Under the pieces are notes generated by a model. The model worked only from the letters and a program-made list of their open reading frames with translations, searched no databases and was not told the origin of the DNA. Made by a program: the position numbers and the translations under genes. Of a DNA stretch of 64,000 nt, positions 57,205 through 64,000 are shown piece after piece. Source of the stretch: Nocardioides sp. BGMRC 2183 (GTDB lineage Bacteria > Actinomycetota > Actinomycetes > Propionibacteriales > Nocardioidaceae); assembly GCA_008123405.1 (NCBI GenBank), contig VSSA01000005.1, forward strand, positions 248,001-312,000, read 5' to 3'. The stretch's first letter is position 1. Every line of letters begins with the position of its first letter.

Positions 57205-58041
57205 TCAGTTCGTGGGCGCCCAGCAGCGCCCGAAGGTCTGCCCCGCCTGCCACTGGGCCTCGGTGGGCCACTCATAGCCCCACTCGAAGTCGAGCGGGTC
57301 CTCGGCCTGCTGGTTGGCGGCGTCCTCGCAGGGCGCTGCGCCTCGATCCCGGGCGGCCGCTTCGCCTGGATAGTCGCCGTCGGGGAAGGCGACCACGGAG
57401 ATCGCCTTCCAGCTGTGCTCCTCCGAGCAGGGCACGCGGGTGAAGCCCTTGTCGTCGGGCGCGGCGGTGCCGCACATCGCCACGGTCTCCCGGTCCGCCT
57501 CGCGGTCCAGGATGCCGCGCAGGCTGCCGGTCGTCGCGATCAGTGACGACGACCCGTTCACCACCACGGCGTCGCACCGGTACCAGTTCGCGCCCTGGTC
57601 GGAGCTCTCCACCGAGGGGGTGAACCAGACCGGCCGGATCATGCTCAACCGGAGGTCGTCCTCGGTGCCTCCGAGGAACTCGCCGAGTCCTGCCGGGCAG
57701 GCCGTCGCCACCTGCTCCTGGACCGCTGTGGAGTCGACCGCCAGCAGATGGCCGTCGACGACGGTCTCGAGCTGGCCGACGGCGTACGTCTCCGAGGTGT
57801 GCGCCTGCGCGCAGTCCCGGGGGGAGGCCTCGGAGGTCGGTGCGACGGCGGCGCGGAAGCGCAGGCGGTAGCACGCGCCGCGCTCCGGAGTGGCCGGTGG
57901 CTCCGGCGCCGCCGACGGTGTGGCGGCGGGTGAGGAGTCCGGTTGGTCCGGCTCGGCGTCGTCGGCGCTGCACCCGACGGCCGCGAGCAGAACCGCGACG
58001 ACCAGGGCGTGTCGGCTCCACCAACGGAGGCGATCAGTCAT
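57205..58041 (-). CDS. Septum formation family lipoprotein (copy 2)
   Basis: A 278-residue lipoprotein: signal with lipobox VGCS, Pro/Ala linker, then a septum-formation (PF13845-like) domain. It has paired Cys and the repeated pattern CxxxHTSETYAVGQL and CSEEHSWKAISVV. Its start overlaps the stop of the upstream paralogue by 8 bp. Both share WYRCD and the tail FGRCWAPTN/RSVCWAQTD. The domain name derives from a proposed septation role, so the true function is uncertain. Confidence 0.8.
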   Translation of the reverse strand: MTDRLRWWSRHALVVAVLLAAVGCSADDAEPDQPDSSPAATPSAAPEPPATPERGACYRLRFRAAVAPTSEASPRDCAQAHTSETYAVGQLETVVDGHLLAVDSTAVQEQVATACPAGLGEFLGGTEDDLRLSMIRPVWFTPSVESSDQGANWYRCDAVVVNGSSSLIATTGSLRGILDREADRETVAMCGTAAPDDKGFTRVPCSEEHSWKAISVVAFPDGDYPGEAAARDRGAAPCEDAANQQAEDPLDFEWGYEWPTEAQWQAGQTFGRCWAPTN

Positions 58042-58864
58042 CGGTCTGCGCCCAACAGACCGATCGGCGGTTGCCGGCGTCCCACTCGGCCTCGTGGAAG
58101 TAGGTGTAGTTGAAGTCGAAGGTGGACGGATAGTTCAACCAGGCCTCGACCGACTTCTGGCAGAAGGCCCGGGTACGAGAATCCACGACCTCATCGCCCG
58201 GATAGGGATCTTCGGGTTCGCCGAGCTTGATCGTGGTGACCGCGCGCCAGTCGTGGCGCTGGTTGCAGGCCACCTTCGTACCGTCGGCGACCGAGGGGCC
58301 GACCGCGCAGGTCATCCATCGGTCGTCCGGTCGTCCGGCCAGGAGCCCCTCCGTCGTCTCCGGCAGGGGGCGGTACTCGTCGTCGTCGGACCCGTCCTGG
58401 TGCTCGATACGGCCGCCGACCACGTCGCAGCGATACCACCGCGCTCCCTTGTCCCATGCCTTCTCCGACGGGCGGAACCACGCCCAGGTCAGGATCGTGC
58501 GCAGCACGGTGCTCTCGTCGGCCTGCATGTGCTTCATGAAGGCCTCGGTGCAGGTGCGGTAGGCGAACGCGCTGAGCTCCTTGGAGGAGTAGTCGCTGTC
58601 GTCGAACTCGGCGGGCAGTTCGCCGACCGCATAGGTCTCCGCAGTGTGCGGCTCACTGCACTCGACCGTCTCGGTGGCGTTCGCCGGCATCTCGACGTCG
58701 GAGGGGGAGAGGACGCGACACACGCCGACCTCGGGCGCGGCCACCGCGTCCACCTGGTCGGGGTCTGCATCATTGCCCTGCGGCTGCTGGGTGCAGCCGG
58801 CGAGCGCCACCGTCAGCGCGGCGGCCACCAGGGCATAACCGCCCGGGGCGCGTCGCAGGCCCAT
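58034..58864 (-). CDS. Septum formation family lipoprotein (copy 1)
   Basis: A 276-residue paralogue of the following gene: lipobox ALAGC, then a PF13845-like domain with CSEPHTAETYAVGELP and CNQRHDWRAVTTI. ATG 58864 has GAGGAGAG upstream. Two tandem copies with overlapping ends point to gene duplication. They are likely surface-anchored, and conserved Cys pairs may form disulfides. Confidence 0.8.
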   Translation of the reverse strand: MGLRRAPGGYALVAAALTVALAGCTQQPQGNDADPDQVDAVAAPEVGVCRVLSPSDVEMPANATETVECSEPHTAETYAVGELPAEFDDSDYSSKELSAFAYRTCTEAFMKHMQADESTVLRTILTWAWFRPSEKAWDKGARWYRCDVVGGRIEHQDGSDDDEYRPLPETTEGLLAGRPDDRWMTCAVGPSVADGTKVACNQRHDWRAVTTIKLGEPEDPYPGDEVVDSRTRAFCQKSVEAWLNYPSTFDFNYTYFHEAEWDAGNRRSVCWAQTDD

Positions 58865-58911
58865 TCGACTCTCCTCGGTCCTCGTCCCCGTGCGCGACGG
58901 GACACGGGGCG

Positions 58912-59403
58912 TCACGTCAGCAATGCGGCGATCGTAGCGCCCAGTTCGTAGGCGTCCCGCTCCGCGGCGTCGTCCACGGGGCCGAGCACCTCGAGCACGT
59001 CGTAGGACTTGCGCCAGCCCAGCGCACCGACGATCGAAGTGACCGCACGGATCGCGCCGGTGAGGTCGTAGCGACCGTGCACCCACAGACCGTAGGGCCG
59101 CCCCGAGGTCTGCCCTCCGGAGTCGTCTCCTGCCCCGCCCGAGTCGTCCAGGGCGCCGCCGACGGCGAGGAAGGTGGAGTCGAAGAAGTGTTTGAGGGCG
59201 CCGCTCATGTAGCCGAAGTTCGCGCTCGTGCCCAGCAGATAGCCGTCCGCGGCCAGCACGTCCTCGGCCGTGGCCTCCAGGGCTGGCCGGACGATCACCT
59301 CGACCCCCTCGATCGCGTCGTCACGTGCACCGGTGACGACGGCGTCGGTGAGGGCCTGCAGGGAGCGGGTGGGCGAGTGGTGGACCACCAGGAGCCGAGC
59401 CAT
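58912..59403 (-). CDS. Flavodoxin/NADPH-dependent FMN reductase-like protein
   Basis: A 163-residue flavodoxin-fold protein. The phosphate-loop region is VVHHSPTRSLQALTDAV, and GYLLGTSANFGYMSGALKHF matches the FMN-binding loop of NAD(P)H oxidoreductases. It lies divergent to the leuA leader. An Asp/Gly-rich insertion (DDSGGAGDDSGG) at about 86-97 is unusual. Likely a quinone or azo-type reductase; the electron partner is unknown. Confidence 0.85.
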   Translation of the reverse strand: MARLLVVHHSPTRSLQALTDAVVTGARDDAIEGVEVIVRPALEATAEDVLAADGYLLGTSANFGYMSGALKHFFDSTFLAVGGALDDSGGAGDDSGGQTSGRPYGLWVHGRYDLTGAIRAVTSIVGALGWRKSYDVLEVLGPVDDAAERDAYELGATIAALLT

Positions 59404-59428
59404 GGGTCCAGGTTAGGTCGCCGTGCGT

Positions 59429-59434
59429 TACAGT
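59429..59434 (+). promoter_or_regulatory. -10 box of the leuA leader
   Basis: TACAGT lies 9 nt before the leader ATG at 59444, giving an almost leaderless start. Confidence 0.55.
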
Positions 59435-59443
59435 GGGCTCGTC

Positions 59444-59485
59444 ATGATGCGAGCGCTCCTCCTTAGCGGCCGCAGCGAGGTCTGA
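59444..59485 (+). CDS. leuA leader peptide
   Basis: A 13-residue ORF MMRALLLSGRSEV (ATG 59444, stop 59483-59485) with three consecutive Leu codons CTC CTC CTT. It lies 87 nt before leuA and ends inside a hairpin loop. This is the actinobacterial leuA attenuation arrangement: leucine shortage stalls the ribosome at these codons and favours expression of leuA. Confidence 0.8.
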   Translation: MMRALLLSGRSEV

Positions 59486-59507
59486 CAGCCGGACCCCCTC
59501 GCTGCGG
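59470..59507 (+). terminator. Attenuator-type hairpin before leuA
   Basis: A perfect 10-bp stem CCGCAGCGAG / CTCGCTGCGG encloses an 18-nt loop that holds the leader stop. Its 5' arm is inside the leader ORF, so ribosome position would decide whether it forms. Confidence 0.6.
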
Positions 59508-59512
59508 AGTGA

Positions 59513-61297
<1,785 letters not shown>

Positions 61298-61314
61298 GAC
61301 GAGCGGAGCACTCG

Positions 61315-62193
61315 ATGACGGAGCGGATCCTGGCCTCGGAGCACGTGGGGCAGTTCTTCCTCACCACGCCCCGGGGCCGGGACCGCATCGAGTTCACCGA
61401 GTACGGCGCCGGCGAGGCCTGGGTCGTCCTGGTGCCACCGCTGCTGGTGCCACGCCGCTTCCAGGATCGTCTCGCCCATGTGTTGGCCTCGGCAGGGCTG
61501 CACGTCGTCGTCCCGGACCTCTTGGGCCACGGTCGCTCCGACCGACCTGCGGATCCGCTGGCCTACTCGGTGACCGGGTTCGCCGAGCAGGTGGTGGCGC
61601 TGTTGGATCACCTGGGGGCGCGGCAGGCCGTCATCGGCGGCACCGGGTTGGGCGCCAACATCGCGTTGGAGACGGCCGTGGTGGCCGACGAGCGGGTCAG
61701 CGGGCTGCTGCTCGACGGGCCGGTGCTCGACGACGGGCTGGTCACCGAGATCGGCACGCTGGGGTCGGTGATGCACCTGGCGCGGTTCGCTCCGCTGGGC
61801 GTTCGGGTGGCACGGTGGCTCTCGCGACCCGTGCCCGCCCGCCTGGCGCCGGGTCCACTCGGGGTCGGTCTGGATCTGCTGGACCATCGGCCCGCCCCCC
61901 TCGCTGCGATGACCCACGGGGTGCTGTTCGGCAGGTTGGCGCCTTCCCTCGCCGAGCGACAGGCGATCGCCGCGCCGGCGCTGGTGATCGCACGTCCGGG
62001 TGACCTCTTCCGGCGGGCCTCGGACGCCGAAGCACTGGCCGAGCAGTTGCCGACAGCTGCTCTGGAGCGGATGAGCACTCCCTGGCGGCGAGTGCGGGCG
62101 CCCGAGCAGCTGGACATGGCGGTGGCGCGCTTCGTGCTCGACGCCGCGCGCCCGAAGGGCATCCGGCGCAGCCGCCGGCGCGGCGGCGCCTGA
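61315..62193 (+). CDS. Alpha/beta hydrolase-fold protein with a degenerate active site
   Basis: A 292-residue alpha/beta-hydrolase fold: VVLVPPLLVPRRF at the oxyanion loop, VVVPDLLGHGRSDRP, and nucleophile elbow VIGGTGLGANIALE. The elbow has Gly where the Ser of GxSxG should be (GTGLG), and the C-terminal His of the triad is not evident near MSTPWRRVRAPEQL. It is thus probably not a hydrolase; a binding or structural role is possible. It follows leuA by 17 bp and precedes recO. Confidence 0.8.
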   Translation: MTERILASEHVGQFFLTTPRGRDRIEFTEYGAGEAWVVLVPPLLVPRRFQDRLAHVLASAGLHVVVPDLLGHGRSDRPADPLAYSVTGFAEQVVALLDHLGARQAVIGGTGLGANIALETAVVADERVSGLLLDGPVLDDGLVTEIGTLGSVMHLARFAPLGVRVARWLSRPVPARLAPGPLGVGLDLLDHRPAPLAAMTHGVLFGRLAPSLAERQAIAAPALVIARPGDLFRRASDAEALAEQLPTAALERMSTPWRRVRAPEQLDMAVARFVLDAARPKGIRRSRRRGGA

Positions 62194-62251
62194 TCCACAG
62201 CGACCGTCGACCCGGCCCGCGTGCCGTCGAGCTCCTGTCGGTCCGCGACGG

Positions 62252-62257
62252 CAGAAT
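62252..62257 (+). promoter_or_regulatory. -10 box of recO
   Basis: CAGAAT (TAGAAT-like) lies 6 nt before GTG 62264, consistent with a leaderless transcript. Confidence 0.4.
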
Positions 62258-62263
62258 GGGCGA

Positions 62264-63016
62264 GTGGTCCTCTACCGTGACGAAGCGCTGGTGCTGCGCA
62301 CCCACAAGCTCGGTGAGGCCGACCGCATCATCACGATGCTCACCCGGAACAACGGCCGGGTGCGAGCGGTGGCTCGCGGGGTGCGGCGTACCAGCTCTCG
62401 GTGGGGGGCGCGGCTGGAGCCGTTCACCCACGTCGACCTGCAACTCGCCGAAGGGCGCAACCTGGACACGATCACGCAGGCGGAGACCCGGTCGGCGTTC
62501 GCGGCCGAGATCGGCTTCGACTACGACCGTTACACCGCCGGCACCGTGATGCTGGAGACGGCGGAGCGTCTGGTCGTGGAGGAGCGGGAGCCGGCCGTGC
62601 AGCAGTTCTCACTGTTGGTGGCCGCGCTGCGGGCGATGGCATCCGGGCAGCGGCAACCGGGGCACGTGCTCGATTCCTACCTGCTGCGGGCGTTGGCGGT
62701 TGCCGGCTACGCCCCCTCCTTCTCCGACTGCTCTCATTGCGGACGACCGCCAGTGCTGTCCACCGGGGAGCTGACAACCCATCGGTGGCTCAACCCGTCG
62801 ATGGGTGGGGTGCTCTGCTCGACCTGCCGGATCCCGGGCTCGGCGACACCGGCCCCGGAGACGGTCCGACTGCTCGGTGGTCTGCTGGCCGGTGACTGGA
62901 CGGTGGTGGAGGCCGCCGAGGTCCGCCACGTGCGTGAGGCCAGCGGACTGGTCGCTGCGTTCGTCCAGTGGCAGTTGGAGCGGGGCCTGCGCTCGCTCGC
63001 CTACGTCGAGCGCTGA
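62264..63016 (+). CDS. recO: DNA repair protein RecO
   Basis: A 250-residue RecO: an N-terminal OB fold (LYRDEALVLRTHKLGEADRI) and a C-terminal helical part with a zinc site formed by CSHCGRPP and CSTCRIPG. It loads RecA with RecF/RecR at gaps. The order recO-uppS is conserved. GTG 62264 is the only start fitting the family N-terminus. Confidence 0.96.
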   Translation: MVLYRDEALVLRTHKLGEADRIITMLTRNNGRVRAVARGVRRTSSRWGARLEPFTHVDLQLAEGRNLDTITQAETRSAFAAEIGFDYDRYTAGTVMLETAERLVVEEREPAVQQFSLLVAALRAMASGQRQPGHVLDSYLLRALAVAGYAPSFSDCSHCGRPPVLSTGELTTHRWLNPSMGGVLCSTCRIPGSATPAPETVRLLGGLLAGDWTVVEAAEVRHVREASGLVAAFVQWQLERGLRSLAYVER

Positions 63017-63017
63017 C

Positions 63018-63023
63018 TACGAT
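63018..63023 (+). promoter_or_regulatory. -10 box of uppS
   Basis: TACGAT ends 7 nt before GTG 63031; a leaderless start. Confidence 0.5.
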
Positions 63024-63030
63024 TCGCAGG

Positions 63031-63849
63031 GTGAGCCGCTCTTCTCGTCGTACCCGTTCGGTCTCCGCGGCCCGGCGCGAAGTGCGCCCGCCCACCCCCC
63101 ATCCATCAGGTGCTCGGCCGCCGGTGATCCCGGCAGAGCTCGTGCCGCACCATGTCGCCATCGTGATGGACGGCAACGGGCGCTGGGCCAAGGAGCGCGG
63201 ACTGCCCCGGACGAAGGGTCACGAACAGGGGGAGTCCTCGCTCTTCGACGTGGTCGAGGGCGCGATCGAGATCGGTGTGAAGGCGATCTCGGCCTATGCG
63301 TTCTCCACCGAGAACTGGTCGCGCAGCCCCGAGGAGGTGAAGTTCCTGATGGGCTTCAACCGGGACGTGATCCGGCGGCGGCGCGACGAGATGAACGAGC
63401 TCGGCGTGCGGGTGCGCTGGGCCGGCCGAGCCCCTCGACTGTGGAAGTCGGTGATCAAGGAGCTGCAGGTCGCCGAGGAGCTCACCCGCGACAACGACGT
63501 GCTGACCCTGACCATGTGCGTCAACTACGGCGGCCGCTCCGAGCTCGGTGACGCCGCCCGCGCGCTGGCCCAGGACGTCGCCGCCGGGAGGGTCAACCCG
63601 AACCGGGTCGATGACAAGACCCTGGGCCGTTACCTCTACGTCCCTGAACTCCCCGACGCCGACCTGATCTGGCGCACCTCCGGCGAGCAGCGCCTCTCCA
63701 ACTACATGCTCTACCAGGCCGCATACGCCGAGTTCGTCTTCTCCGACGTGCTCTGGCCCGACGTCGACCGACGCCACCTCTGGGAGGCGATCGAGACCTA
63801 CGCCCGCCGTGATCGGCGGTACGGCGGAGCCCAGCCCAACCCGTCCTGA
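63031..63849 (+). CDS. uppS: Polyprenyl diphosphate synthase (UppS-type cis-prenyltransferase)
   Basis: A 272-residue cis-prenyltransferase. HVAIVMDGNGRWAKERGLPR (about 39-58) contains the catalytic Asp-Gly-Asn-Gly motif, and LIWRTSGEQRLSNYMLYQ binds diphosphate. It makes long-chain prenyl diphosphate (decaprenyl or undecaprenyl) for cell-wall carriers. A basic, Arg-rich N-terminus (~1-30) precedes the fold. GTG 63031 is favoured by its -10; a longer start at 62968 would overlap recO. Confidence 0.95.
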   Translation: MSRSSRRTRSVSAARREVRPPTPHPSGARPPVIPAELVPHHVAIVMDGNGRWAKERGLPRTKGHEQGESSLFDVVEGAIEIGVKAISAYAFSTENWSRSPEEVKFLMGFNRDVIRRRRDEMNELGVRVRWAGRAPRLWKSVIKELQVAEELTRDNDVLTLTMCVNYGGRSELGDAARALAQDVAAGRVNPNRVDDKTLGRYLYVPELPDADLIWRTSGEQRLSNYMLYQAAYAEFVFSDVLWPDVDRRHLWEAIETYARRDRRYGGAQPNPS

Positions 63850-63873
63850 CCCTCGGCCTACCTGAGCCTCAAC

Positions 63874-63912
63874 GTGTGGTTTGTCAGTCGCATGATGACT
63901 GGGCGGCCACAC
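63874..63912. terminator. Hairpin between uppS and the convergent His-rich gene
   Basis: Outer GTGTGG/CCACAC and inner CAGTC/GACTG stems form a branched or bulged hairpin in the 70-bp gap. It probably terminates both converging genes. Confidence 0.5.
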
Positions 63913-63919
63913 GCTGTTG

Positions 63920-64000
63920 CTAGTGCTCGTCGTAGTGGGCGCCGTGGGCAGCGTGGCGGTGGCCGTCGTGGACGTAGTCCACGTGGTCCTGGTGCGGGAC
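63920..64000 (-). CDS. His-rich (zinc-binding) protein, C-terminal 26 residues; 5' end outside the window
   Basis: The minus strand encodes the tail VPHQDHVDYVHDGHRHA then AHGAHYDEH with stop at 63920-63922. The regular HxDHVDYxHDGHxH pattern is typical of short actinobacterial zinc-associated proteins near znu/fur-type genes downstream of uppS. Only the C-terminus is visible, so the full size and function are unknown. Confidence 0.65.
   Translation of the reverse strand, partial: VPHQDHVDYVHDGHRHAAHGAHYDEH

Overview
The window is 64 kb of high-GC DNA from an actinobacterium, most probably Nocardioides or a close member of the Nocardioidaceae. The evidence is GTG/ATG starts with stop-start overlaps (ATGA/GTGA), many leaderless promoters (TANNNT about 7 nt before the start codon), the actinobacterial order phoH-ybeY-CBS protein-deaminase-like-era-recO-uppS-Zn protein, a 10-methyl fatty acid gene pair, and Leu leader-peptide attenuators before leuS and leuA. 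This assignment is inferred from gene order and composition, not from a database search.

Region 1 (1-10.9 kb) is accessory DNA. It starts inside a cytochrome P450. A tightly packed plus-strand run follows: alpha/beta hydrolase, flavin reductase, nitrilase-type amidohydrolase, NicX-like Fe(II) ring-cleavage dioxygenase, DUF1116 (AllG/YlbE-like) protein, then a POT-family transporter. I read this as a catabolic operon for a nitrogen heteroaromatic or amide compound. Next come an intact IS256-family element (6895-8562, with 8-bp target duplication and a second small ORF), the remnant of another transposase, a divergent HTH/small-protein pair around a 31-bp palindrome, and the 3' end of an ssrA (tmRNA)-like gene. 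That fragment probably marks the right attachment site of an integrated island.

Region 2 (11-18.2 kb) holds tyrosine/homogentisate catabolism: a SnoaL-like protein, an AsnC/Lrp regulator, hpd, hmgA and fahA, followed by a Tat-exported PhoX-type phosphatase.

Region 3 (18.2-31.3 kb) holds an SDR oxidoreductase, leuS with a leader-peptide attenuator, an amine module (TetR regulator, flavin amine oxidase, a 53-residue membrane protein and an NCS1 permease), then degV, comEA, comEC, holA and rpsT.

Region 4 (31.5-42.2 kb) holds two phosphotransferases, lepA, an acyl-CoA synthetase, hemW, a TM2 protein, DUF3097, an MBL hydrolase and an iron-box-controlled DUF2470 protein. Structured repeats sit in the gaps. 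Region 5 (42.2-48.5 kb) holds CIRCE-hrcA-dnaJ-rsmE, a SigE-family sigma factor with two GerMN-type exported proteins, and a HIT protein.

Region 6 (48.6-64 kb) is the phoH to uppS backbone. It is interrupted between the deaminase-like gene and era by a 10-methyl fatty acid operon (tmsA, tmsB, SIP-type flavoreductase). Between era and recO lie a GH114-like protein, two septum-formation lipoproteins, a flavodoxin-fold protein, leuA with its leader peptide, and an alpha/beta hydrolase-fold protein lacking its catalytic residues. The best candidates for something new are the NicX/DUF1116 cluster, the ~160-bp repeats with element-specific inverted arms, the leuS attenuator, the HTH/small-protein pair, and the tms-SIP arrangement. 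No CRISPR array, complete tRNA or rRNA was seen.
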